A DNA stretch of 64,000 bases from Bacteroidota bacterium (GTDB lineage Bacteria > Bacteroidota > Bacteroidia > Chitinophagales > Chitinophagaceae), in assembly GCA_016866355.1 (NCBI GenBank), contig VGMN01000005.1, positions 1 through 64,000 on the forward strand, in the 5' to 3' direction. This document shows, in pieces, positions 1 to 8,244 of the stretch; the stretch's first letter is position 1; every line of letters begins with the position of its first letter. Under the pieces are notes generated by a model that saw only the letters and a list, made by a program, of their open reading frames with translations, was not told the DNA's origin and did not search any database. The translations under genes were made by a program, and so were the position numbers.

Positions 1-1502
1 AAACCCCAGTTTTGACCAATGGCAGTAAAGTCATCTGGAGGAGCACCCGCTTGCCAATCCATATTGTATAAGCTAGGATCAACCCAAGCGTCTACCCCAT
101 ATCTATAAATTCCAATTGGAATATCCCCTTTCAAAACCAAGCCCTTTTTATGTGTGTAAGTAACCGCCTCTTTTAATTGTTGATCCAGATGATACTGTAC
201 ATATGCATAAAAATAGACTTGTGTGCGAGTAGCAACACTTTTGAAAAGTTGATCAGTATCGGCAGCATCATATGTTGATGCGTTTGGCCAATTCTCAAAC
301 CGAGTGGTGCCATATTGATCTCGATAGTAACAGAAAGCAGCGTATGGTTTAAGCCAATGTTTATTTTGTTGAAAAAAAGAAAGAAAAGCTGGATCATCTA
401 AAGTAGCAGAAGCCTGCACAGCGTAAAGCTTTCGAAGGATTTCCAGTTTTACGCTGATTACAGCTTCGTAGTCAATTACATTTTTATTATTTAGCTGCTC
501 TTGCACTTTACGAAGTGGTCTTAACAAAACCGCCTGCTTGGTTCCTGCGACCTGCGCAAGATTGATATAGATCGGATGTAATGCAAAAGCAGAAATGGCA
601 GCATAGGGATAAGAATCTTGCCAGGTCTGTGTGGCAATGGTATCATTGATAGGCAGTAACTGAATTAATCGTAATCCAGCAGCTTGAGCCCAATCCGCCA
701 ATTTTTTAATATCTGTAAATTCTCCGATACCAAAGCTTTGCTTGGTTCGTAAGCTAAAAACAGGAATCGAAACCCCTGCTCCACGCCAGGTGTTGTTGGG
801 CAATTTGATGAACCCATCATGAAAATAAAAACAGCTACTTGATTTTTTTATTGAAACAGGCAACACTCGATTTTCGCCCTCCTCAAAATATTCAAACTTC
901 TTCTCTGCATTGTTCCAAACACCATATTTATAATTGACAGGGAATGAGGCCTCATCTAAGTCCAATGAAATCTCCCACCAATTTTTTCTTTTTTGCAATA
1001 AAAGTGGTTGGTCGGTTGACCAGCTGTTTAATACCGGAGAATCACCCAACAAACAAACTTGTTGTTCAGCTTGTAACAAAGGGGCTTTTATACGAAATAC
1101 ACATGACCCTGTCCCTGTTTTTTTAGGAGTAACTTTTCTTTTTGAAAGGAGAACTTCTTGAAAAGGAGTTGTGAAAAAAGCATTCTCATAGTCTCCAGCA
1201 TGATTCCAGGTGTCAATTACAACATAAGACTGCAATGAGCCTGTTAATGATATAGCTCGGTCATTCCCCCACTCTGTAGTTATGGAACCATCTTGGTTTT
1301 TTAATACATACTTGTATTGTAGTTGTGTAATTTTTCCACGCAAGGGTATATCTACTTCCAGTTGCCAGGTTTCTTGATCAAGAAAAAACATGGGAATAGC
1401 CTCTTCCTGCTTTAATTGGCCCAAAGAAGGGGTGTTTCCCATCACAAGGAGCTGCTGCCCAAATTGGGTGCGAAATCGGATATTGAATTGCAGGCGGGGC
1501 AC
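1..1502 (-). CDS. malQ: 4-alpha-glucanotransferase with tandem CBM20 domains (5' part, runs off the left edge)
   Basis: GH77 amylomaltase, which transfers alpha-1,4-glucan segments between maltodextrins. About 500 N-terminal residues are present and the gene continues beyond base 1. Reading the minus strand gives one open frame with two starch-binding CBM20-like domains: residues about 1-110 (begins VPRLQFNIRFRTQFGQQLLV) and about 125-235 (VCLLGDSPVLNSW). The GH77 domain follows (GAGVSIPVFSLRTKQSFGIGEF, then LIQLLPINDT), and the last visible residues are PPDDFTAIGQNWGF, typical of the family. A TAA lies three codons upstream, so GTG at 1502 is the most upstream usable start. Bacteroidota MalQ proteins commonly carry this double CBM20 N-terminus. 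With the pullulanase at 21-23 kb it would serve starch or glycogen turnover. Confidence 0.9.
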   Translation of the reverse strand, partial: MPRLQFNIRFRTQFGQQLLVMGNTPSLGQLKQEEAIPMFFLDQETWQLEVDIPLRGKITQLQYKYVLKNQDGSITTEWGNDRAISLTGSLQSYVVIDTWNHAGDYENAFFTTPFQEVLLSKRKVTPKKTGTGSCVFRIKAPLLQAEQQVCLLGDSPVLNSWSTDQPLLLQKRKNWWEISLDLDEASFPVNYKYGVWNNAEKKFEYFEEGENRVLPVSIKKSSSCFYFHDGFIKLPNNTWRGAGVSIPVFSLRTKQSFGIGEFTDIKKLADWAQAAGLRLIQLLPINDTIATQTWQDSYPYAAISAFALHPIYINLAQVAGTKQAVLLRPLRKVQEQLNNKNVIDYEAVISVKLEILRKLYAVQASATLDDPAFLSFFQQNKHWLKPYAAFCYYRDQYGTTRFENWPNASTYDAADTDQLFKSVATRTQVYFYAYVQYHLDQQLKEAVTYTHKKGLVLKGDIPIGIYRYGVDAWVDPSLYNMDWQAGAPPDDFTAIGQNWG

Positions 1503-1593
1503 AATCGTTTAAACAATCAAGCTAATGTGTGTACGAAACACATTACGAAAATAGTGAAAATCAACAATTCAAGTAGTGTTTTTGAGGTTTGAT

Positions 1594-1624
1594 TTTAGTA
1601 ATTCAGGTATAGACTTTAATTTTG
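1594..1624 (+). promoter_or_regulatory. Bacteroidota-type promoter of the micro-ORF/yqaE pair
   Basis: TTTA at 1594-1597, a 19-base spacer, then TAATTTTG at 1617-1624, which fits TAnnTTTG. Transcription would start near 1630, about 10 bases before the ATG at 1640. Confidence 0.6.
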
Positions 1625-1639
1625 CGGAAAATTGTACAA

Positions 1640-1795
1640 ATGGAACAGACTAAAAAGAATAAAGGAATTTGGTGGTTGGTTTTCTTCGCATCAACAGCGG
1701 CTCTTATTTGGGCTATTGCCACGCATTGGGAATGGTTAACGCTGATTCTTCCCTTCCAAACCACCGCGTTTGTAAAGGCCATGGACATCATGTAA
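1640..1795 (+). CDS. 51-residue membrane micro-protein, unrecognised
   Basis: Short ORF of 51 codons from ATG 1640 to TAA 1793-1795. It begins MEQTKKNKGIWWLVFF and continues with a hydrophobic stretch of about 20 residues (roughly 10-30), then an aromatic-rich tail ending AFVKAMDIM. One transmembrane helix with a lysine-rich N-terminus on the inside is the simplest reading. Support for it being real: a good promoter just upstream, a start about 10 bases after the expected transcription start, and a stop only one base before the ATG of the next gene, which suggests translational coupling to the YqaE-like protein. I do not recognise a family, and function is unknown. A partner or leader peptide role is inference. 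Confidence 0.6.
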   Translation: MEQTKKNKGIWWLVFFASTAALIWAIATHWEWLTLILPFQTTAFVKAMDIM

Positions 1796-1796
1796 T

Positions 1797-2156
1797 ATGC
1801 CCATGCGCTATCTTTTTCTAGGTTTATTTCTTTTTTCCCTCCATAACGTGGTTTTTGCCTCTTACCCCGTTCCATTAATGGAACCAGTTACAAAAGAAAA
1901 AAGCAACAACAACACTTTTGGTAGCTCAAGGTATCATTTCAAAAAAATTAAAAAAGCTATTCTACAGCAAGTTGCTACAGAAGATACAGGGCTAGCCTTA
2001 TTAGTAGTGTTGGCAGTATTATTACCTCCAGTAGCAGTTTTGCTTAAAGAAGGAAAAATAAATTCAAGGTTTTGGATAAGCCTTTTATTAACGCTTTTAT
2101 TCTGGCTACCAGGAGTTATTTACACGATTCTAGTGATCTTTTCCCCAAATAAATAA
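1797..2156 (+). CDS. YqaE/Pmp3-family membrane protein with N-terminal extension
   Basis: 119 residues. The C-terminal half (about 66-116) is a clear Pmp3/YqaE (UPF0057) module: two hydrophobic helices around LLPPVAVLLKEG and SRFWISLLLTLLFWLPGVIY. Family members are typically 50-60 residues; this one has about 60 extra N-terminal residues that begin like a signal peptide (MPMRYLFLGLFLFSLHNVVFA) followed by a polar basic linker. Pmp3 proteins are small membrane proteins linked to salt and membrane-potential stress in yeast and plants; the bacterial role is poorly defined. It starts one base after the stop of the 51-codon ORF, so the two are probably one transcript. It faces rplT across a bidirectional terminator. 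Confidence 0.8.
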   Translation: MPMRYLFLGLFLFSLHNVVFASYPVPLMEPVTKEKSNNNTFGSSRYHFKKIKKAILQQVATEDTGLALLVVLAVLLPPVAVLLKEGKINSRFWISLLLTLLFWLPGVIYTILVIFSPNK

Positions 2157-2160
2157 TAAA

Positions 2161-2186
2161 AAAAAGGGCCATCTGGCCCTTTTAAT
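2161..2186 (-). terminator. Bidirectional intrinsic terminator between the YqaE gene and rplT
   Basis: Perfect 9-bp stem AAAAGGGCC/GGCCCTTTT (2162-2170 with 2175-2183) and a 4-base loop. On the minus strand the stem is followed by a long T-run, so it chiefly ends the rpmI-rplT transcript. The plus-strand T-run is shorter but may also serve the YqaE gene. Confidence 0.8.
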
Positions 2187-2204
2187 ATTAATATGAGTGA
2201 GAAC

Positions 2205-2549
2205 TTACTTTACAGAACTCACTAACCCTTTAAATGTTTCAGGATTGTTCATGGCTAAATCAGCAAGAACCTTTCGATCTAGCTCAATCCCTTTTTCCTG
2301 TAATTTCTTGATAAAAACAGAATAAGTAAGTCCTTCTTCACGAACGGCAGCATTGATACGAGCAATCCATAATGATCGGTATTCACGCTTTTTTAATTTA
2401 CGCCCTACAAACATGTAGGTCATACCTTTTTCAACAACGTTTTTTGCTACAGTTAAAACATTCTTTCTTTTGCCATAAAAACCTTTGGCTTGCTTTAATA
2501 TTTTTTTACGTCTGGCTTTAGAAGCGACGGCATTTTTTGAACGTGGCAT
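2205..2549 (-). CDS. rplT: 50S ribosomal protein L20
   Basis: 114 residues, the usual length. Starts [16 protein letters not shown] and carries the family core ([41 protein letters not shown] near the end). L20 binds 23S rRNA early in 50S assembly and in several bacteria represses its own operon. It lies 34 bases downstream of rpmI and is the last gene of the unit, ending at a strong hairpin terminator. The very basic N-terminus and the globular C-terminal domain are both intact. Confidence 0.97.
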   Translation of the reverse strand: MPRSKNAVASKARRKKILKQAKGFYGKRKNVLTVAKNVVEKGMTYMFVGRKLKKREYRSLWIARINAAVREEGLTYSVFIKKLQEKGIELDRKVLADLAMNNPETFKGLVSSVK

Positions 2550-2583
2550 ATTTCAGAAATTAATTTTGAATAAAAGAGTTTAC

Positions 2584-2781
2584 TTACTTAAGTCTAAGAA
2601 GACGTTTTACAAAATCAACATGTGATTTTGCAACGGTTCCATCTAAACGCATGTTCCGCTTTCTTTTCTTAGACTTTTTAGTTAGGATGTGACGTTTGAA
2701 ACTCTTTTGGTGCGTGATTTTTCCAGTACCAGTCACTTTAAAGCGTTTTTTGGCACTAGAATTGGTTTTTACCTTTGGCAT
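2584..2781 (-). CDS. rpmI: 50S ribosomal protein L35
   Basis: 65 residues, a standard length. The N-terminus [22 protein letters not shown] and the basic [11 protein letters not shown] region are characteristic. Part of the large subunit. It is the first gene after a near-consensus promoter at 2860-2889 and is followed by rplT. In most bacteria infC lies directly upstream; here a 2.5-kb metalloprotease gene and a terminator separate them, so rpmI-rplT is transcribed at least partly on its own. Confidence 0.97.
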   Translation of the reverse strand: MPKVKTNSSAKKRFKVTGTGKITHQKSFKRHILTKKSKKRKRNMRLDGTVAKSHVDFVKRLLRLK

Positions 2782-2859
2782 CGGTAATAGTATTAATGTT
2801 TAACCCTTGAGGCATTCCCCACAGGGGGACCTTTTTCGAACCTCTTCGGTAATGGGTCG

Positions 2860-2889
2860 CAAAGTTAAGCTAATATGGCTTATGAGCAA
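2860..2889 (-). promoter_or_regulatory. Near-consensus promoter for rpmI-rplT
   Basis: On the minus strand TTG (2887-2889), exactly 19 bases, then TAACTTTG (2860-2867). This matches the Bacteroidota housekeeping consensus (TTG, N19, TAnnTTTG). The predicted start near 2854 leaves a leader of about 70 bases containing short inverted repeats (CCCC/GGGG at 2817-2828, CGAA/TTCG at 2837-2848). Confidence 0.8.
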
Positions 2890-2890
2890 C

Positions 2891-2927
2891 AAAAAACCAG
2901 GCTCTTTTGGATTAAGCCTGGTTTTTA
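2891..2927 (-). terminator. Intrinsic terminator after the metalloprotease gene
   Basis: 12-bp stem AAAAACCAGGCT/AGCCTGGTTTTT (2892-2903 with 2915-2926), 11-base loop, T-run on the minus strand. It sits between the protease stop and the rpmI promoter, so it should end the thrS-infC-protease transcript. Confidence 0.8.
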
Positions 2928-2947
2928 AATGTAATTGAGCGTAGTAA

Positions 2948-5506
2948 TTATTTAGGATCCAACGCTTTAGTGATTCTGTCACTAATATCTTGAAGATGAA
3001 TTTTACTCATGGTATCCGTATAAATAACTGCAGCACTGTTTGCGTCAGCTTTTAAGCGTTGCAAATGAGCCTTCACCACTGTTCTAACATCAGATTTTTC
3101 AGCACTTACAAGACTTGGAGCCGCAGGACCAAATCCACCTCCAAAAGATACTGTTGCAGGCGGATTTAAAATATTAATTAAGGCGTTCACGTATGTTTTT
3201 TGGAGGTTTCTACGATACACATCAATTGGTTTTTTAGTAGCAAGTTCAGACCAAACACCTGCTTTTACGTCTCCCATATACTCCAAGATGCCATATGCCT
3301 TTTTACTTGCTGCAGCCTCAGCTTCTACCAACTTAGTAAGCGTACGGTTACTCATGATTCTATTAAGAATGTTATCCTGAACAGAACCAATAATTGCCAA
3401 TCCACTCTGCCCAGTTTTATCAAAAATTTGCTGATCCAGCAACCAGGTAGGCGTACTAAACAATTGTTTTTGCAAAAATTCCAACGCTTCTTTCTGCTTT
3501 GCCTTGCTTACTAATTCATATACAGGGCCTGTTTGCTCTTGCGTTTTAGGTGTTTCCATAATACCACCAATGTATTTGGCAACATGCCCATTATAACGTG
3601 CAAACTGTGAAACAACTTCCTGGTAAATTGTTTTCATTCCTTCAAAATCTTCATTTGCTTCACGAGTCCAGCTCTGGATATTTGGAACAATTCTTTGCAG
3701 GTTTTTAATGCCATAGTAACTTCCTTTCATTGCATCATCCCCAACCTGCTCACTTTGAGAGCGAGGATCATCAGGATTTGTTTCCGTACCAAACCACAGC
3801 CTATTATCCTTTAATTTTTCGATTACCCAACTATTTAATTTTGCTTGTTCCGCATCGGGACTTTTATAAGCTGGGAATTGGCGATACCCCCACTCAATGG
3901 CCCACTTGTCATAATCCCCTATACGAGGAAATAAACCAGCTGTAGAAATATTATCCTCCGGTTGTGCCACATAATTGAAACGAGCATAATCCATGATGGA
4001 AGGCGTATGACCATTGGCTTCAACCCATGCTTTATTACGCAAATTCTCAACGGGTACGCTTGAGCTTGAACCATAGTTATGACGCAAACCTAATGTATGC
4101 CCCACTTCGTGTGATGAAACAAAACGTATCAATTCTCCCATCAAAGAATCAGGAAATTGTAGTTGACGTGCTCTGGGATCATTGGGAGCACACTGAATCA
4201 TATACCAATTACGCAACAATTGCATAACGTTATGATACCAGTTGATATGACTCTCCATGATCTCACCACTACGTGGATCTGAAATGCTAGGACCACTGGC
4301 ATTAGGTATATCAGATGGTTTATATACTACAGCAGAATTTCTGGCATCATCAAGGCTCCAGGTACTATCCTCAGCCTTTGAAGGCGCTCTTTTGCCAATG
4401 ATCGCATTCTTGAAACCTGCTTTCTCAAAAGCAACCTGCCAATCATTTACTCCTTGTATCAAATAAGGTACCCATTTTTCTGGAGTTGCCGGATCAATGT
4501 AAAAAATGATGGGTTTGGCAGGCTCTACCAATTCGCCCTTATTATATTTTTCTAAGTCACCAGGTTTGGGTTCTAATCTCCAACGTTTAACCAGGGAAAT
4601 GTTTTTTACACCTTGCGGATTTGCATCGAAGTCAGTGTATCCAATTGCAAAAAATCCTACACGAGGATCAAAATAACGTGCCTGCATAGGTGTTTTTGGA
4701 AGAATCACTATTGAACTATTTAGTTCCATAGTCATGTTTCCACCACCACCACCTTGCATCATTCCTCCCCCAGGACCAGTTGGTAAAGCAGGACCTCTTC
4801 CGTATGTTTTGATAGCTTTAATTTCGACATTGATTGGATACGCTTTTACCGCAACCACATATGATTTATCAGCTTGCAGGGCTGCAATACGTAAAGAGGA
4901 TTTTAAGGACGAACTAAAATGCAATACATCATTATCGCCACTAATAAAATCAGTTATATCAATCACCGAACTAGAGGAGTCTTTACCAAATGCTTTTATA
5001 TCAAAAGACTGTACAATTGGTTGCACATTTGATTTTGAGACAGTCGTAAACATAGGAGAAGAAGAATCCTTAGCATATTCCGCATAGGAAATAGTGCGAA
5101 GGAAAATTCTGTTACGAGGACCTTTTTCAAAACGAACAACATTTTGCCCAATTTGATCTCCAGCGTATCCAAAAAAACTACCTCCACTTCTCAAACCAGC
5201 TGGGGCTTGAGAAATTCTGTTTACAACAAGCATATCGCGTTGCAATAGAGAATCTGAAATCTCAAAGTAAAAACGATCCTCCACTTTATGTACCCAGAAA
5301 AGTCCTTTACTAGTTTCAGTCTTAGCTGTTATCACTTCTTTGTATGGCTTGGGCGCTGTGGAAATGGCTGGAGGCGCACCAGGTATACGTCTTGTTGTAT
5401 CAGGACGTTGCGCGTTGGCAGGTGACGGAGCTGGCTGCTGTGCATGTAAGGTAACAAGAAAGAAACTACATACACAAAGCAATAGCTTTGATTTGAGATT
5501 TTGCAT
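2948..5506 (-). CDS. Secreted zinc metalloprotease, DUF5117/DUF4953 type
   Basis: 852 residues. Signal peptide (MQNLKSKLLLCVCSFFLVTLHA, cleavage expected before QQPAPSP), then a Pro/Thr-rich linker. The catalytic site HEVGHTLGLRHN at about residues 464-475 is HExxHxxGxxH, the metzincin-type zinc motif, and SIMDYA about 30 residues later is the Met-turn. Upstream are a DUF5117-like domain and a glycine-rich insert near residue 250. Family members are large exported peptidases of Bacteroidota with unknown substrates. The start lies 12 bases after the infC stop, so it is co-transcribed with thrS and infC, an unusual place for an exported protease. A strong terminator follows it. Confidence 0.85.
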   Translation of the reverse strand: MQNLKSKLLLCVCSFFLVTLHAQQPAPSPANAQRPDTTRRIPGAPPAISTAPKPYKEVITAKTETSKGLFWVHKVEDRFYFEISDSLLQRDMLVVNRISQAPAGLRSGGSFFGYAGDQIGQNVVRFEKGPRNRIFLRTISYAEYAKDSSSPMFTTVSKSNVQPIVQSFDIKAFGKDSSSSVIDITDFISGDNDVLHFSSSLKSSLRIAALQADKSYVVAVKAYPINVEIKAIKTYGRGPALPTGPGGGMMQGGGGGNMTMELNSSIVILPKTPMQARYFDPRVGFFAIGYTDFDANPQGVKNISLVKRWRLEPKPGDLEKYNKGELVEPAKPIIFYIDPATPEKWVPYLIQGVNDWQVAFEKAGFKNAIIGKRAPSKAEDSTWSLDDARNSAVVYKPSDIPNASGPSISDPRSGEIMESHINWYHNVMQLLRNWYMIQCAPNDPRARQLQFPDSLMGELIRFVSSHEVGHTLGLRHNYGSSSSVPVENLRNKAWVEANGHTPSIMDYARFNYVAQPEDNISTAGLFPRIGDYDKWAIEWGYRQFPAYKSPDAEQAKLNSWVIEKLKDNRLWFGTETNPDDPRSQSEQVGDDAMKGSYYGIKNLQRIVPNIQSWTREANEDFEGMKTIYQEVVSQFARYNGHVAKYIGGIMETPKTQEQTGPVYELVSKAKQKEALEFLQKQLFSTPTWLLDQQIFDKTGQSGLAIIGSVQDNILNRIMSNRTLTKLVEAEAAASKKAYGILEYMGDVKAGVWSELATKKPIDVYRRNLQKTYVNALINILNPPATVSFGGGFGPAAPSLVSAEKSDVRTVVKAHLQRLKADANSAAVIYTDTMSKIHLQDISDRITKALDPK

Positions 5507-5518
5507 ATGGGGGTGATT

Positions 5519-6145
5519 TTATTTTTTCTTTCCTTTTGGAGCAAACATGGCAAGCATTCTTCTGCCTTCCATCTTTGGCATATTTTCAAGTATACCAATT
5601 TCTGCAAGTCGTTCAGCAAACTTCAATAATAGTAATTGCCCTCTGTCTTGGAATTGGATGGAACGACCTTTAAATTGAACATATGCTTTCACCTTATTTC
5701 CTTCTTTTAAGAATTCAATGGCGTGTTTAGCTTTGAAATCAAAATCATGGTCATCGGTATTGGGAGTAAAGCGGATTTCTTTTACCTCGGAGGCCTTACT
5801 CTTGGCCTTCATTTCTTTCTCTTTCTTCTTCTTATCGTAAAGAAATTTATTGTAGTCAATGATCTTACATACAGGTGGATCTACATTGGGAGAAATTTCT
5901 ACTAAATCCAATCCCTGCTCTTGTGATTGACGCAAGGCATCCTGAAGAGAATAAATTCCCACTTCAACATTGTCCCCTACCAATCTAACTTGTTGTGCTC
6001 TTATGAAATGATTAATACGATGTTCTGCTTCTTTTCTAGGAGGCATTTTACCTCTGAAACGATTTCCTCCCGGTCCTTGAAAAGGTCTTGGACCGCTTCC
6101 GGGTGGGCGATTAAATCCGCCTCCGGGTTTCTGTGGTGCTGTCAT
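5519..6145 (-). CDS. infC: Translation initiation factor IF-3
   Basis: 208 residues, longer than the usual ~180 because of a Pro/Gly/Arg-rich N-terminal extension of about 35 residues (GGGFNRPPGSGPRPFQGPGG). The IF3 core follows: EHRINHFIRAQQVRLVG, LDLVEISPNVDPPVCKIIDY, a lysine-rich interdomain helix, then the C-terminal domain with VKEIRFTPNTDDHDF and MEGRRMLAMF. IF-3 keeps the subunits apart and checks start-codon pairing. It uses ATG rather than the rare ATT of enterobacterial infC. It lies 31 bases after thrS and 12 bases before the metalloprotease. Confidence 0.97.
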   Translation of the reverse strand: MTAPQKPGGGFNRPPGSGPRPFQGPGGNRFRGKMPPRKEAEHRINHFIRAQQVRLVGDNVEVGIYSLQDALRQSQEQGLDLVEISPNVDPPVCKIIDYNKFLYDKKKKEKEMKAKSKASEVKEIRFTPNTDDHDFDFKAKHAIEFLKEGNKVKAYVQFKGRSIQFQDRGQLLLLKFAERLAEIGILENMPKMEGRRMLAMFAPKGKKK

Positions 6146-6176
6146 TGAAGGGTTTTAGGTGACTAAATTAAAATTT

Positions 6177-8108
6177 TTAACCTTTCCGAGACTGAATTTC
6201 GTCCCTTATTTGGTTTTTAAAATTATCGAGGGTTTGCATTCCTTGATCTCCCAGTCCTTGTCTTCGAACTGAAACGCTATTTTCTAACATCTCTTTTTCG
6301 CCTACAACTAGCATAAATGGAGTTCTGGAAAGTTCTGTATCTCTGATTTTTTTACCAATTTTCTCATTCCGATCGTCTACTGCTACTCGGACTCCATTTT
6401 CGATCAAAACTTGTTCTACCTGTTTGGCATAAGGTAAAAATTTGTCGCTTATGGGAAGAACTTTTACTTGTAAAGGAGACAACCAGAGTGGAAAACGACC
6501 AGCATAATGCTCCAATAAAAAGCCGATAAATCTTTCATGTGTGCCCAAAGGAGCTCTATGTATAATCAAAGGAACCTCGGCCTCGTTGCTACTATTGGTA
6601 TAGGAAAGTTTGAATTTTAAACCAGAGTTAAAATCAACTTGATTAGTAGCTAGTGTGAATTCTCGTCCGATAGTACTCCAAATTTGCACGTCTATTTTAG
6701 GACCATAAAAAGCGGCTTCATCCTGAACTTCTACAAATGGCGTACCCGTGTCAATAAGCACTTTTCTAACCATTGCCTCCGTTTCTTGCCACAGGGCTGG
6801 CTCGTCTACATACTTCTGGCCTAATTTAGAAGGATCATGCAAGCTTAAACGCATCACATATTTCTGGATTCCAAAAATTTGAAAATACTTAAGGTACATC
6901 TCGTTAACTGCACGGAACTCCTCAAAAAATTGGTCTTTGCTGCAATATATATGCGCATCATTCATGTGTAGACAACGGACACGCATGAGGCCAAATAACT
7001 CGCCACTTTGCTCATAGCGATAACAAGTACCATATTCCGCAATACGAAAAGGAAGGTCCTTATAGCTTTTTGGTTCAGCATCAAAAATCTTATGATGATG
7101 CGGACAATTCATGGCTTTTAGATAATACTTTTCTCCATCCATTTCCATAGGAGGAAACATACTATCAGCATAATACGGCAGATGTCCACTAGTCAGGTAC
7201 ATGCTCTCTTTAGCAATATGAGGCGTTACTACTCTTTTATAGCCCGCTGCTTGTTCAGTTTCTTTCGCTAATTTTTCTAGCTCCTCAATAATGATGGTAC
7301 CATTAGGTAGCCAAAGAGGCAGGCCGGGACCAACATCATCATCCATCGTGTAGATGCCAAGTTCCTTTCCAAGCTTACGATGATCTCTTTTTTTTGCTTC
7401 CTCAAGCAGCGTCAAGTATTCATCTAACTCTTTTTGAGAGGGAAACGTAATCCCATAAACACGCGTGAGCATTTTGTTTTTCTCATTCCCTTTCCAATAA
7501 GCACCCGCAATACTGGTTAACTTAATGGCTTTTATAAAAGAAGTGTTGGGAATATGTGGTCCTCTGCACAAATCAGTAAAATCTCCTTGCGTGTAAAAAG
7601 TTATTTCTCCATCTTGAAGCCCTTCTAATAAATCTAATTTGTATTCATCTCCTTTCTCAGTGAAATACTGAATAGCCGCTGATTTTGATATTTTTTTTCG
7701 AACAAAGGCGCTGTTGTTCTTAGCCAATTCGTTCATCCTTTTTTCTAGGGATAATAAATCTTCCTCTGTCATTTTACGATCCCCTAAATCCATATCATAA
7801 TAAAAACCATTTTCAACAGCAGGACCCACCCAGAATTTAACTCCAGGAAATACTGATTCAACAGCTTCAGCCATAAGGTGAGCTGAAGAATGCCAAAATG
7901 TGGATTTACCAGCATTGTCATTCCAGGTCAATAATTGCAAGGTTGCATCCTGTTCAATAGGAACATTGGCGTCAGTAACGGAACCATTTACTTGAGCGGC
8001 CAACACCTTTTTTGAAAGCCCTTCAGCAATACTTCGGGCAATTTCAAAAGGCGTCACACCCTGGTCATAAGAGCGTACGGCACCGTCTGGGAAGGTTATT
8101 TTTATCAT
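6177..8108 (-). CDS. thrS: Threonyl-tRNA synthetase
   Basis: 643 residues, full length. Domains in order: TGS (about 1-60), editing domain (about 65-225), class II catalytic core (about 240-535) and HGTP anticodon-binding domain (about 540-640). Visible motifs are the zinc-site cysteine in MNCPHHH (near residue 333), motif 2 in the EYGTCYRYEQSGELFGLMR region, and motif 3 near HRAPLGTHERF. It charges tRNA-Thr and leads the thrS-infC transcript. The upstream TACTTTTG element leaves a leader of only about 20 bases, too short for a T-box or the E. coli-type autogenous operator. Confidence 0.97.
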   Translation of the reverse strand: MIKITFPDGAVRSYDQGVTPFEIARSIAEGLSKKVLAAQVNGSVTDANVPIEQDATLQLLTWNDNAGKSTFWHSSAHLMAEAVESVFPGVKFWVGPAVENGFYYDMDLGDRKMTEEDLLSLEKRMNELAKNNSAFVRKKISKSAAIQYFTEKGDEYKLDLLEGLQDGEITFYTQGDFTDLCRGPHIPNTSFIKAIKLTSIAGAYWKGNEKNKMLTRVYGITFPSQKELDEYLTLLEEAKKRDHRKLGKELGIYTMDDDVGPGLPLWLPNGTIIIEELEKLAKETEQAAGYKRVVTPHIAKESMYLTSGHLPYYADSMFPPMEMDGEKYYLKAMNCPHHHKIFDAEPKSYKDLPFRIAEYGTCYRYEQSGELFGLMRVRCLHMNDAHIYCSKDQFFEEFRAVNEMYLKYFQIFGIQKYVMRLSLHDPSKLGQKYVDEPALWQETEAMVRKVLIDTGTPFVEVQDEAAFYGPKIDVQIWSTIGREFTLATNQVDFNSGLKFKLSYTNSSNEAEVPLIIHRAPLGTHERFIGFLLEHYAGRFPLWLSPLQVKVLPISDKFLPYAKQVEQVLIENGVRVAVDDRNEKIGKKIRDTELSRTPFMLVVGEKEMLENSVSVRRQGLGDQGMQTLDNFKNQIRDEIQSRKG

Positions 8109-8131
8109 TTCTTAAAATGGAAAAAAGAGTT

Positions 8132-8139
8132 CAAAAGTA
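8132..8139 (-). promoter_or_regulatory. -7 element of the thrS promoter
   Basis: TACTTTTG on the minus strand fits TAnnTTTG and lies 23 bases before the thrS ATG. No TTG is seen at the ideal -33 position. Confidence 0.5.
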
Positions 8140-8228
8140 ACACATTTTAAGGGTAAAGCGTAGGGTAAAATAGGATGTTAAAATTACCCCCTAAAAACCT
8201 CCAATTCTCAAGGGATGCCCTCAATTTT

Positions 8229-8236
8229 TATATTTG
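8229..8236 (+). promoter_or_regulatory. -7 element deciding the start of the first tandem paralogue
   Basis: TATATTTG lies 8 bases before ATG 8245. It places the transcript start at about 8241-8243, so ATG 8245 is the first usable codon and the in-frame ATG at 8215 lies upstream of the mRNA. Confidence 0.6.
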
Positions 8237-8244
8237 CATGGCGT

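Noticed and set aside
4734-4800. Glycine-rich low-complexity repeat in the metalloprotease as a contingency tract
   Set aside because: The codons are mixed (cca/acc/cct on the plus strand) and not a clean repeat prone to slippage.
8100-8180. T-box or tRNA-like operator upstream of thrS
   Set aside because: The predicted leader is about 20 bases and contains no stem-loop or T-box sequence.
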